Assembly: GCA_039028635.1 (NCBI GenBank)
Contig: JBCCHV010000062.1
Span: forward strand, 1-39,452
Reading direction: 5' to 3'
DNA: 39,452 nucleotides
Source of the DNA: Acidobacteriota bacterium
GTDB taxonomy: Bacteria > Acidobacteriota > Thermoanaerobaculia > Multivoradales > JBCCEF01
The notes below the pieces were generated by a model. The model did not search any database, had not been told where the DNA came from, and worked only from the letters and a program-made list of their open reading frames with translations. Both the position numbers and the translations under genes were made by a program. Shown here in pieces: positions 1-7,818 of this stretch. The stretch's first letter is position 1, and each line of letters begins with the position of its first letter.

Positions 1-490
1 CCCCCGCTGCTAGCTGTTTTGTCCGAGCGGGGCTACGCGCCCAACTCCGGCTCAAGATGGGCGTGTCTTGAGCCTCCTCTCCCGTCGCGGCAGCTGCCCC
101 GCCGCCGGGCCCTCTTGGGCCCGGTCGCAGGTTGCCGACGAGTTTTTCAGCAACCTGCTAGCAGGCTGCTGAAAAAGTCCGCTTCGCGACTTTTCCAGCG
201 CTGCTAGCTGTTTTTTCCGAGAGGGGCTACGCGCCCCTCTCCGGCTCAAGAAGCGCGGTTCTTGAGCCTCCTCTCCCGTCGCGGCAGCTGCCCCGCCGCC
301 GGGCCCTCTCGGGCCCGGACGCAGGGTGCCGATGAGTTTTTCAGCAACCTGCTAGCTGCTGGTTTCAGGGGCGCCCGGCCCGAAAAGTGTGATTCTCGGC
401 GACCCGCGCAGGGGCTCGCCCCGTCTCACGGCTTCACTGCCGGGCTCGGGAGCGGGTTACCGATGAGTTCTCAGCAGCCTGCTGTTCGGT
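1..490. repeat. Tandem palindromic repeat array 1
   Basis: Two long copies with an exact 194-base period (ctgctagctg at 7-16 and 201-210; ctgctag at 155 and 349), followed by a degenerate third copy whose end signature lies at about 462-485. Each unit ends in a conserved tttttcagca-n-cctgctag signature. At 143-176 the signature meets its own inverse to form a 34-base near-perfect palindrome with A and T runs outside. Related signatures recur at 12985-13388 and 39218-39452, so this is a dispersed family. No protein-coding content is credible here. The array lies beyond the 3' end of the gene at 681-1307, as the other two arrays lie beside gene 3' ends. Confidence 0.85.
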
Positions 491-680
491 CCAGAGGGGC
501 GGTGAGGCTGCTCCGCGGTGGGTCCACGACGAACGGGGGCCGGGTACCCGGCCCCCGTCGGAGCGACGATCTGGCTCCGAGCTCCGAGCTTCAGCCGGCG
601 CTCTTCACCCAGGTATCGGAGGCTCCGTGGGTATAGATGATGATCATTTCTTCCCCGCTCACGGCGAGGGATTCGACGCT
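491..680. other. Non-coding spacer with a perfect 26-base palindrome
   Basis: No credible gene lies between the repeat array and the stop codon at 681. The one clear structure is a perfect palindrome at 533-558 (centre GGGTACCC), which can fold as an 11-bp GC stem with a GTAC loop. It lies about 120 bases beyond the stop of the minus-strand gene and has no T-run, so a terminator role is uncertain. Confidence 0.6.
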
Positions 681-1307
681 TCAACAGGAGTCCGCTGTTT
701 CGTGCGACGGAACGGGGTCGCCGGCATCGGTGGTCGGCAGCTCGATGAGATCCCCGAAATTGACCTTGTTCAGGAGCTTGGCGTCAGGATCGGTGGCGAC
801 CCGCTTGACCCCCTTCTTGCTGAACTGGTAGCTGCTCTTGACGCGAGCGTTCAGACCCTCGAGGTAGGGCGCGTAGTTGCCCTTGATCCGGGTCACCGCC
901 TCGACACCGACGATGAAGAAGGTGTCGCCCTGCTTCTCGATGGTCAGCATCCAGGTGCCGTTGGACTCGATCTTGAAAGGCCGTCCCCGCGCCTCCGCAG
1001 GGCCGCAGTTGGAGCACTTGGGATCGAGCACGCCCGATTCGTGGGCGCTGATGGTTCCCAGAGCGGTGGCTCCGAGCAATTCCGAAAAAAACGGTTGCAG
1101 GCTGATGGTGGTGGTTCCCTGCAGCGGCTGACGATGGGGTGAGCCATCGGGGTTGAGGCGCTCCGCCAAGGTCCAGGTGCCGTTGAAGGTGGCGATCGCC
1201 TGCTGCATGAAATCGGCTTCGTTGGTTTGCGCGCCGGCTGTCCCCGGCCAGACCGCGGCCAGGACGAAGGACAGCACGAGCAGCCCAATGCGGGTATTTC
1301 CTCGCAT
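681..1307 (-). CDS. Exported hypothetical protein
   Basis: 208 residues from the ATG at 1307, which has a very strong ribosome site (ccgaggaggagct) just upstream. That site argues against the longer open frame reaching 1460. The N-terminus (MRGNTRIGLLVLSFVLAAVW) is a classic signal peptide with likely cleavage after TAGAQ. The mature part carries a short CSNC motif, a mostly beta-type composition (GTWTLAERLNPDG, GTWMLTIEKQGDTFFIVG) and a Cys as the last residue. I recognise no family. The two GTW motifs resemble strands of lipocalin-like or META-type barrels, but this is only a shape impression. It is divergent from the methyltransferase at 1538 and ends toward repeat array 1. Confidence 0.75.
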   Translation of the reverse strand: MRGNTRIGLLVLSFVLAAVWPGTAGAQTNEADFMQQAIATFNGTWTLAERLNPDGSPHRQPLQGTTTISLQPFFSELLGATALGTISAHESGVLDPKCSNCGPAEARGRPFKIESNGTWMLTIEKQGDTFFIVGVEAVTRIKGNYAPYLEGLNARVKSSYQFSKKGVKRVATDPDAKLLNKVNFGDLIELPTTDAGDPVPSHETADSC

Positions 1308-1374
1308 AGCTCCTCCTCGGGAGACGAGATGGGCGGACCGTCCCGCGGCGGAAGGAAGGCCCTCGAAACTGGAT

Positions 1375-1396
1375 TGAGACGCCACTGTTTGTCTCA
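1375..1396. promoter_or_regulatory. Inverted repeat in divergent promoter region
   Basis: TGAGAC, ten bases, GTCTCA: a perfect 6-bp inverted repeat in the 230-base gap between the divergent genes starting at 1307 (-) and 1538 (+). It could be an operator. No linked regulator is visible, so this is positional evidence only. Confidence 0.3.
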
Positions 1397-1537
1397 TATC
1401 CGGCGCTCCCTCGCTTCTCCTAGCTTGCAAACCTTGGGCACGACTTCCGGGGTTCGGCAATCTCGGAGAAGCCCTTCCTCGCCCCCCTCGCCGACGATCG
1501 GACGGAACGTCCCTCTTCGAGAAACGGAAAGTCCATC

Positions 1538-2788
1538 ATGGAATCCACGATCGCTGCGACCCGCACCGCCCTCGACCTCGCCGACCTCGACGCCCGCGGC
1601 CGAGAGGTCTTTCATCAGGCCCTCGAGAGGGGCATCGTCCAGGAGCACCACCTGCGCCGGACCTTCGAGAGCCTGGCTGCCGCCCGTTCCCTGCCGGAGC
1701 CCTTCGACCACAAGACGGCGGTCCACTTCGCCAACTGGCTGGAGATCATCAATCAGCCTTTCTTCAAGCCGATCATCACGGCGCGGGGCCGCCTCGACAC
1801 CCTGATCCGGATTCTCGCCGCCAACCCCTGGCACGATCTCTCCGGCGCCGATCTCGAGATCGGCGATCTCGGCACCGGGCAGCCGCCCTACACCACCGTC
1901 GACCTCGCCGAGCACTTCGGCCACGGCCGCGTCGACGGCTTCGACCTCTACGAGCCCGAGTGGCTGATCGTGCGACCCAACGGCGACTACGCGCTGTTCG
2001 ACGAGCACGAGAACATCATGTCGGTCTACTGTCCGGACGTGAAGATCCTCCACGACATGGTGTCGCGCTGGGGTGAGACGGAGCAGGAGTTTCGCTCCAT
2101 CCTGCACCGCGCCCAGGCGCAGAGTGCCGCCGACGGCGACGGCACCTTCACCTTCGAGGGCGGCGAGCAGGTGACTCGCCATCCCACCGAGCGGCTGCGT
2201 CAGAGCTGCAGCAACCAGCGCCTGACCTTCCACATCAACCCGCAGGGCGGCTTCGAGCTGCCGCTGGCCGATGCCGGCCTCGATGTGCTGTGGAGCTTCA
2301 ACTGCCTGCTCCACTACCCGCTCGAAGAGCGCATGGTGGCGCTGCGCTCCCTGGGACGCAAGGTGCGCCCGGACGGTCTGATCTTCGAGGGCTACACCAG
2401 CCCGACCGGCGGCCATGCGGTCTACACCGCCTGGCAGCGCCAGGGAGACGCCTTGGAGATGCGGGAGTTCGGATTCTCGGTGCCCAACTATCGCTATCCC
2501 CTGTGGCCGCTGCACGAGCGCGACCCGCAGGTGGAAGCGATGAACGGCGTCATCGCCCGGGCCAAGGACGACCCGACCCTGGGGCCGGCATTGCGCAGCG
2601 ACCTCGACACCTTCGGCGCCGTCACCCGCGGCAACCTGCCGTCGCTGGTCGAGTTCTACGGCGCCCAGGGCCTGCCCTGCCGTCTGCGTGAAGAGAGCTA
2701 CCTGGCCTTCGAGCCCCTACCCGGCGCGGCGCGCATCGAACTCGCCGCCGGTTCGCCGGTGCCGGCGAACTATTTTCACGAGGGCTGA
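1538..2788 (+). CDS. Class I SAM-dependent methyltransferase
   Basis: 416 residues. A helical N-terminal part (about 1-95) is followed by a Rossmann-type motif I region (EIGDLGTGQPPYTTVDLAEH) and the acidic motif II end (VDGFDLYE). Later LDVLWSFNCLLHYPLEERM and GRKVRPDGLIFEGYTSP match post-I strands of class I methyltransferases, where a line reports on low-rank candidates and then the product. The acceptor is unknown. It stands alone on the plus strand and converges with the exporter gene at 2815 (26-base gap). The ribosome site is weak (ggaaag). Family confidence is good; substrate confidence is nil. Confidence 0.75.
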   Translation: MESTIAATRTALDLADLDARGREVFHQALERGIVQEHHLRRTFESLAAARSLPEPFDHKTAVHFANWLEIINQPFFKPIITARGRLDTLIRILAANPWHDLSGADLEIGDLGTGQPPYTTVDLAEHFGHGRVDGFDLYEPEWLIVRPNGDYALFDEHENIMSVYCPDVKILHDMVSRWGETEQEFRSILHRAQAQSAADGDGTFTFEGGEQVTRHPTERLRQSCSNQRLTFHINPQGGFELPLADAGLDVLWSFNCLLHYPLEERMVALRSLGRKVRPDGLIFEGYTSPTGGHAVYTAWQRQGDALEMREFGFSVPNYRYPLWPLHERDPQVEAMNGVIARAKDDPTLGPALRSDLDTFGAVTRGNLPSLVEFYGAQGLPCRLREESYLAFEPLPGAARIELAAGSPVPANYFHEG

Positions 2789-2814
2789 GGGCCTCCGGCC
2801 GGCGCTCCCTGGCT

Positions 2815-4062
2815 TCAGAGAGTCCGCTTCGGCGGTAGCAGGGCGTTGGCGAGCAACAGACCGGTGACCAGGGCGGTCGCCACCAGCAGCATCGAAAAGG
2901 CCGTTTGCACTCCGATGACGGTGTCCTCCTCGAGCAGCATCGCCAGGCTGCGGAAGCCGACGCTGCCGGGCACCAGCAGCATCAAGCCGGGGACCTGAGT
3001 GACCGCCGCCGGCCGGCGCAGGAAACGGGCGAAGAGGTTGCTCGCCAGCCCCACCGCCAGCGCCGCCTGCAGGGCGCCGAGCTCGGGACCGAGCAGGCGC
3101 ACCCCTTCGCGGCCGCTGTAGAGAGCCAGGGCACCGGCGAGAAAAATCCACACATAGTCCCGCGGCCGGGCTCGGAAGAGGACCATCAGTCCCCAGGCCG
3201 ACACCGCCAGGGCGAAGAGGTCGGCGCCCCAGGGCAAGACCACCGGCGGCACCTCCGGCAGCGGCCCGAGGAGCAGCTCCATGGCGCGACGCCCGAGGGC
3301 AACGCCGAAGGCGATGGTGACGAAGACCACCACGGTGCCGGCGAGGCGCGAGCTGCCGGCCACCAGATTGCCGGTGGCGAGCTCTCGCATGGCCACCGTC
3401 AAGGTGAGCCCGGGAATCAACACGATGAGACCGGCCAGCATGACCACGAAGGCCGACAGGCTGCCGGTGAGCACCGCGGCGACGGCGGCGAGGGCCGCCG
3501 CCAGGGCCGCCGCCAGAGGCTCGTAGAGGCGCCCCAGGGAGGCCGATCGCTCACTGAGATTGGCCAGCAGGCCGAGCACCAGGCCGACCCCCGTCGCCAC
3601 CGCCATCTCGCCCCAACCACCGCCGAAGAATCGCGCCGCCGAGCCCGAGGCGGCGGCGTAGCCCAGGGCGGTGACCAGGCCACCGTAGCGCCGCGGCCGC
3701 TCGACGATACGCCGCAACCGTGAAGACAGCTCCGCGATCGGCACCCGTCCCGCCAGCACGCCGTCGAGGAGCTCGTCGAGGAGCGACAGCTTCTCCAGAT
3801 TGACCCGCCCCGGCTCGAGGCGCTCGAGCACCAGCCGCTGCTCCGGACCGGAGCCGAAGGCGGCGTAGACGGAGGTCGGCGTGGCGAAGAACTGCGCCTC
3901 GATCCCGAGGCGCTGTGCAATTCGCTCGAGGGCCCCCTCGAGAATGTGGGCCGGGCTGCCGTAGACGTGCAGCGCCCGCGCCAGCCGCATGACGAACTCC
4001 ATGCCGCGGCGATCGCCACGGGGCAGCTTGTGGGTCGGGACCGGCGGTTGGCGGCGGCGCAT
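2815..4062 (-). CDS. ThrE-type threonine/serine exporter family protein
   Basis: 415 residues with both halves of the ThrE family. A soluble N-terminal part (about 20-125: ARALHVYGSPAHILEGALER, a family hallmark) leads into about ten membrane segments. Segment motifs LIVLIPGLTLTVAMRELATG and PGLMLLVPGSVGFRSL are the paired proton-coupled exporter signatures (ThrE_1 and ThrE_2 type). In actinobacteria ThrE exports threonine and serine; the substrate here is not proven. The start at 4062 has no clear ribosome site; ATG 4002 (MEFVMRLARAL) is an alternative closer to the family start. It lies 57 bases behind the PLP enzyme on the same strand, so co-transcription is likely, with amino-acid overflow as a plausible role. 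Confidence 0.85.
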   Translation of the reverse strand: MRRRQPPVPTHKLPRGDRRGMEFVMRLARALHVYGSPAHILEGALERIAQRLGIEAQFFATPTSVYAAFGSGPEQRLVLERLEPGRVNLEKLSLLDELLDGVLAGRVPIAELSSRLRRIVERPRRYGGLVTALGYAAASGSAARFFGGGWGEMAVATGVGLVLGLLANLSERSASLGRLYEPLAAALAAALAAVAAVLTGSLSAFVVMLAGLIVLIPGLTLTVAMRELATGNLVAGSSRLAGTVVVFVTIAFGVALGRRAMELLLGPLPEVPPVVLPWGADLFALAVSAWGLMVLFRARPRDYVWIFLAGALALYSGREGVRLLGPELGALQAALAVGLASNLFARFLRRPAAVTQVPGLMLLVPGSVGFRSLAMLLEEDTVIGVQTAFSMLLVATALVTGLLLANALLPPKRTL

Positions 4063-4119
4063 GGCCGCGAAGGCTATCTCGCGTCGGCCCGAGAAGCCAG
4101 CCTTCGCGACCCCTCCGCC

Positions 4120-5361
4120 CTACGCCACGCGATCGGTAGCCGAGCGGCCGGCGGCGAGCCCTACTTCAAGGTCTCGCCACAGGTCTTCCGGCGACTCCAA
4201 GCCGACGGAGACGCGCAGCATCGCCGGCAGGATGCCGGCCCGACGCCGCGCTTCTTCCGCCACGACGCGATGGGTCAAAGCCGCCGGGTGCTGAATCAAG
4301 GTGTCCGTCGAGCCCAGGCTGACCGCCGGCGTCATCAGCTCGAGATCGGACATCAGGCGGGCCGCCGCCGCAAAGCCTCCGCGCGGGGCGAACGAGAAGA
4401 TCGCCCCCGGGCCGGCCATCTGCCGTCCCACCAGAGCCGCGGGATCACCACCCGGCAAACCCGGATACCAGACCCGCTCCACCGCCGGATGGGCCGCCAG
4501 GCGCTCGGCCAAGAGCTGCGCTCCCTGCTGCGCGGCCCGCACTCGCAAGGGCAGCGTCTGCAGCCCACGATGGAGCAGATAGGCGGCCAGCGGATGCAGC
4601 ACGCCGCCGGTGACCAGACGAACCTGGCGCAGCGCGGCGGCCCCGGCATCGTCCGTCGCCACCGCGCCGGCGAGCACGTCGCCATGGCCGCCGAGAAACT
4701 TGGTGGCGCTGTGCAGAACCCAGCGGGCTCCCAGCTCGAGAGGGCGCTGCAACACCGGTGTGGCGAAGGTCGAATCCACCAGCACCGGCACCTCGCCGGC
4801 CTGGCGCACCACCGCGGCGATGTCGATCAGCTCGAGGGTGGGATTGGCGGGGGTCTCGATCAGGACCAACGCGGTCTCCGGGCGCAGCGCCTCGGCCACC
4901 TGATCGGGCTCCGCCCAGGTGACCTCGAGGCCGAGCATCCCGCTGCTCAGCAGGTGATCACTGCCGCCATAGAGCGGTCGACAGGCCACCACATGACGCC
5001 GATCACCGCCGCCGTCGCCACCGGTCACGGACATCAGGCAGGCCGTCAGAGCCGCCATGCCGGAAGCGAAGGCCACCGCCGCCTCGGCGCCTTCCAATCT
5101 CGCCAGGGCGTCTTCGAAGCGCGCCACGGTGGGATTGTGGAGTCGCGAGTAGACGGAGCTACCGCAGGGTCCGCCGCCGGCGACCAAAGAGTCGAGGCTG
5201 GCGGTTCCGGAGGCGAGGTCCGCCACCGGGTAGGTCGAGGACAGGTCGAGGGGCGGGGCATGCACCCCGAGCGCAGCGAAGTCGCTGCGACCGGCGTGGA
5301 CGGCTTCGGTCGCGAGGCTCCAGGCGGAACGAGACGAGGGGAAGCGCTTTTTCTCTCTCAT
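4120..5361 (-). CDS. Cys/Met metabolism PLP-dependent enzyme (cystathionine gamma-synthase/lyase or methionine gamma-lyase family)
   Basis: 413 residues from ATG 5361, chosen because ggaggtgcc precedes it directly. The fold-type I trans-sulfuration signature is complete: SSVYSRLHNPTVARFEDALA, FASGMAAL, the PLP-aspartate strand VPVLVDSTFATP, and the Schiff-base lysine in HSATKFLGGHGD. The C-terminal MTPAVSLGSTDTLIQHPA is typical of the family. Methionine gamma-lyases carry a key Cys after LYG; here it is Gly (PLYGGSDHLL), as in cystathionine synthases and lyases, so methionine gamma-lyase activity is not assured. The divergent Lrp gene resembles the mdeR/mdeA layout of Pseudomonas. The ThrE-type exporter follows on the same strand. 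Confidence 0.88.
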   Translation of the reverse strand: MREKKRFPSSRSAWSLATEAVHAGRSDFAALGVHAPPLDLSSTYPVADLASGTASLDSLVAGGGPCGSSVYSRLHNPTVARFEDALARLEGAEAAVAFASGMAALTACLMSVTGGDGGGDRRHVVACRPLYGGSDHLLSSGMLGLEVTWAEPDQVAEALRPETALVLIETPANPTLELIDIAAVVRQAGEVPVLVDSTFATPVLQRPLELGARWVLHSATKFLGGHGDVLAGAVATDDAGAAALRQVRLVTGGVLHPLAAYLLHRGLQTLPLRVRAAQQGAQLLAERLAAHPAVERVWYPGLPGGDPAALVGRQMAGPGAIFSFAPRGGFAAAARLMSDLELMTPAVSLGSTDTLIQHPAALTHRVVAEEARRRAGILPAMLRVSVGLESPEDLWRDLEVGLAAGRSATDRVA

Positions 5362-5406
5362 GGCACCTCCAAGATAGAATGTAGTTCGACCTAGAAGATG
5401 ATCCAA

Positions 5407-5428
5407 CGAATTTAATTCGATATTCGAT
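5407..5428. promoter_or_regulatory. Probable Lrp operator in divergent promoter
   Basis: In the AT-rich 70-base gap between the PLP enzyme and the Lrp gene there is a perfect odd palindrome CGAATT-t-AATTCG (5407-5419), overlapped by a direct repeat attcgat/attcgat (5415-5428). AT-rich dyads next to a divergent lrp-type gene are the usual place for autoregulation and target control. The Lrp start at 5432 lies only 3 bases beyond and has no ribosome site. Confidence 0.55.
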
Positions 5429-5431
5429 ACC

Positions 5432-5914
5432 ATGCACAGTCTCGACAGAATCGACTTCGAGCTTCTCGCCGCCTTGCAGAAGAATGCACGGATGACCAAC
5501 AAGGAGCTGGCCGCGCGGGTCGGGCTGGCGCCGTCGACCTGTCTCGAGCGCGTCCGCCGCCTACAGCGGGAGGGTGCCCTGCGGGGATTCCACGCCGAGG
5601 TCTCGCCGCAAGCCCTCGGGATCGGACTGCAGGCGATGATCGCGGTCCGCCTGCAGCGCCACTCACGGGATCTGGTGGGCAGCTTCCGGCGCCACGCCCT
5701 CGCCCTGGCGGAGGTCGTCGCCGTCTACCACCTCACCGGCGCCAACGACTTCCTGGTCCACGTCGCGGTGCGCGACCCGGACCACCTGCGGGACCTCGCC
5801 CTCGACGCCTTCACCACCCGCTCGGAAGTCGCCCACATCGAGACGGCACTGATCTTCGAGCATCAGCGCAGCTCCACCCTGCCGCGGCTCGCCGAGCCAA
5901 TGTCCTGGGATTGA
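5432..5914 (+). CDS. Lrp/AsnC family transcriptional regulator
   Basis: 160 residues, the usual family length. The N-terminal winged helix is exact in style: LDRIDFELLAALQKNARMTN, then KELAARVGLAPSTCLERVRR. The C-terminal RAM domain follows (about 70-150), with the ligand-pocket turn YHLTGANDFLVHVAV. It likely binds an amino acid and controls the divergent PLP enzyme and ThrE-type exporter. ATG 5432 fits the family start precisely although no Shine-Dalgarno is visible, so translation may be leaderless or weak. It ends with MSWD. Confidence 0.93.
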   Translation: MHSLDRIDFELLAALQKNARMTNKELAARVGLAPSTCLERVRRLQREGALRGFHAEVSPQALGIGLQAMIAVRLQRHSRDLVGSFRRHALALAEVVAVYHLTGANDFLVHVAVRDPDHLRDLALDAFTTRSEVAHIETALIFEHQRSSTLPRLAEPMSWD

Positions 5915-6033
5915 GCCCAGGTGCCGCGCCAGCCCTCGGCGGGCGCCAGCGCAGAAAACTCGCCGGCACGGTCCGTCGTCCTCAGTGGATTCAGTCGTAT
6001 TTCAGGAACCACTATGAGGAAGGAGTACGTACG

Positions 6034-6423
6034 ATGCCCGAGGCCAGCCACCGCTTCGAAGAGTGTCGGGACCTCCCCGACGGCTCCCGTTTCGAGATCT
6101 GGGTCACCGGCCCAGACGGCGCATTCCGCGCCAACGCCCAGATTCTCCACGGCGATCACGACCACGGCGACCAGCGCCTGCGCCACGAGCGCATCTATCG
6201 GCCCGATGGCAGCGACCGCCAGGGCGCGGTCGAGCTCGAGGCACCGTGCAACTTCATCGCCGAAGTGCGTTTTCGCTTCGAGCAAGATGCCACCGCCGTC
6301 CTCCACACCCAGACCATCCTCCCCGGCGGCGCGAGGCGCTGCGAGTACACCTGGACCATCGAGGGCAGTGCCGGCGACCGCTTCCTGCGCGGCATGTTCT
6401 TGTTCACCGAGGACGAAGTCTGA
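6034..6423 (+). CDS. Hypothetical protein, small cytoplasmic
   Basis: 129 residues from ATG 6034, preceded by gaggaaggag. A longer frame from TTG 5911 is open but lacks a ribosome site. The product is acidic and soluble, with repeated strand-like stretches (GSRFEIWVTGPDGAFRANAQ, FIAEVRFRFEQDATAVLHTQ, RCEYTWTIEGSAGDRFLRGM) and a His/Asp patch HGDHDHGDQR. It has no signal peptide. I do not recognise the family. Its stop codon shares one base with the start of the next gene (TGATG), so the two are translationally coupled. Confidence 0.7.
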   Translation: MPEASHRFEECRDLPDGSRFEIWVTGPDGAFRANAQILHGDHDHGDQRLRHERIYRPDGSDRQGAVELEAPCNFIAEVRFRFEQDATAVLHTQTILPGGARRCEYTWTIEGSAGDRFLRGMFLFTEDEV

Positions 6424-7796
6424 TGGCGCGGGTTCTGACCTCCTTCGTCTTGGCGATGGGCTGCGTCATGCCGCTGGCGGCAGAGGATGGCACCGACTAC
6501 CCCTGCTCCCCCGACGTCTCCTATCTCGGCTGTCTCGACCAGCAGCTCGCCGCCCTGGAGAAAGAGCTCAATGGCGCCGAGCAGGCTCTCAAGAACGACA
6601 ACGACGAAGAAAACGCCGACCTACCCACCGGCTTGGGCGACGCCAGCTCGCTGCGATCGTTCCTGCCGCGGTTCCTCGCCGATCTCGGCTTCGAAAACAT
6701 TGATGATTCGATGGGTGGCCTGTCCTTTGCCTACAACTTCGGTGAAACGTCACCGTTTTCGTTCAGCGGGAACCTGCGGGAAGGAGAGGTCTGGGGACCG
6801 CTCGCCATGACTCTGCCGGAGGACGGACGAGACGATCTCGTCGCGGCTCTGGCGAAGGACATCGGTGACTTCGACGACGCACGATTCGAGCTGACCTACA
6901 ACTTCGTGAGCCAGAAGAAGGGCAAGGTCGGACGCTTCGAAAGTGCCCTCGAGAAGCGTCGCAAAGACACTCTCGACGGGATCTTCGACCGAGTCATCGA
7001 GGGAACCTTGGAGGAGGTCGGCACGAAGCGCCGAAACTTCGCCAGCTTGTTCACAGGTGACCTTTCCATGAGACTCACACCCGAGGACATCCCTGAGCGG
7101 GCCGACGAATTCAATGCAGCCTTCGTTGCCATGGTCCAAGAGCTCGATACCACCGAGCGGCTGATCGCCACAACCCTCGGAAAGGCCGAGGACATGCTGA
7201 GCAACCAGCCGCAGCGCTACTTGTCGGCGAGCTACGACCTGCGGGCCGATGGCGCCGGCCCTTCCGCCTGGGGTCTCCAGCTCAACTGGGAGATCGGCCT
7301 CGCCAATCTCAATTCTCTGGAGCGGGCCTGCGGATCATCGATCGAGAGCGCTGACTGCCTCGACTTCCTGAAACGGCCGGATCGGGTCGAGCGCGGCCAC
7401 CGCTTCAAGCTCACTGCCTCGTACGAGGACATCGAGGAATTCCGTTTCGTCGACGATGAGCGCGAAATCGACTTCTCGAGTCCAGCCGCTGAGAAACTAA
7501 CGGCGGCCCTTACTTATGGTTGCAAGCTGCTCCTATCGAACAATGCCGAATGGCAACCCCGCTTCGATCTCGAGGGGCGCTACGAAGACATCTCGGACAA
7601 TCCCGAGATCAATGATCGCTGGGTGGTGACCGCCACCCTTCGTCAAAAACTCTCTGCCGAGTGGACAGCCAAAGCCAGCATCGTCTGGGCAAGCGACCCG
7701 GAGTTTCGCGGCGAAGTCGATGAGGAGTTCAGCGCCCGCGCCGGCATCAGCTTCGAGATCGACCGCCCCGGCGACGGCACCGGAAAGAGCAAGTAA
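6423..7796 (+). CDS. Exported protein of unknown function, probable outer-membrane or periplasmic beta protein
   Basis: 457 residues from ATG 6423, coupled to the previous gene by TGATG. Signal peptide MARVLTSFVLAMGCVMPLAA with cleavage before EDG. A short Cys pair (YPCSPDVSYLGC) and a coiled stretch (DQQLAALEKELNGAEQAL) follow. The rest alternates amphipathic strands (GGLSFAYNFGE, RFELTYNFVSQKKG, RYLSASYDLRADG, RFKLTASYEDIEEF, RWVVTATLRQKL, TAKASIVWAS) with acidic loops, as in outer-membrane barrels. It ends in a Lys-rich tail rather than the aromatic residue typical of Omp85-inserted barrels, which weakens that reading. The upstream partner gene is also unknown. Base use looks slightly less GC-biased around 7440-7560 than in neighbours. 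Confidence 0.75.
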   Translation: MARVLTSFVLAMGCVMPLAAEDGTDYPCSPDVSYLGCLDQQLAALEKELNGAEQALKNDNDEENADLPTGLGDASSLRSFLPRFLADLGFENIDDSMGGLSFAYNFGETSPFSFSGNLREGEVWGPLAMTLPEDGRDDLVAALAKDIGDFDDARFELTYNFVSQKKGKVGRFESALEKRRKDTLDGIFDRVIEGTLEEVGTKRRNFASLFTGDLSMRLTPEDIPERADEFNAAFVAMVQELDTTERLIATTLGKAEDMLSNQPQRYLSASYDLRADGAGPSAWGLQLNWEIGLANLNSLERACGSSIESADCLDFLKRPDRVERGHRFKLTASYEDIEEFRFVDDEREIDFSSPAAEKLTAALTYGCKLLLSNNAEWQPRFDLEGRYEDISDNPEINDRWVVTATLRQKLSAEWTAKASIVWASDPEFRGEVDEEFSARAGISFEIDRPGDGTGKSK

Positions 7797-7818
7797 AAGG
7801 GCTGAACGCCCTCAGCCC
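7795..7818 (-). terminator. Rho-independent terminator of the HD-domain gene
   Basis: Read on the minus strand: GGGCTGA, six-base loop, TCAGCCC, then TTTT. The stem overlaps the TGA stop (7812-7814) of the HD gene. The plus-strand gene ending at 7796 converges on the same stem, which may slow its transcripts too. Confidence 0.7.

Noticed and set aside
143-176. Integron attC site
   Set aside because: Imperfect palindromes next to genes suggested this, but no core-site motifs, integrase or cassette-sized promoterless genes are present. xerD at 36063 is of the chromosomal type.
4120-5361. Firm naming as methionine gamma-lyase (mdeA)
   Set aside because: The layout with Lrp fits, but the Cys after LYG that typifies that enzyme is Gly, so only the family is called.
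3946-5394. 482-residue open frame on the plus strand
   Set aside because: Antisense shadow of the ThrE and PLP enzyme genes, full of low-complexity His/Gln/Gly typical of reversed GC-rich codons.
5911-6033. N-terminal extension of the 6034 gene from TTG 5911
   Set aside because: No ribosome site and overlap with the Lrp stop; ATG 6034 has gaggaaggag.
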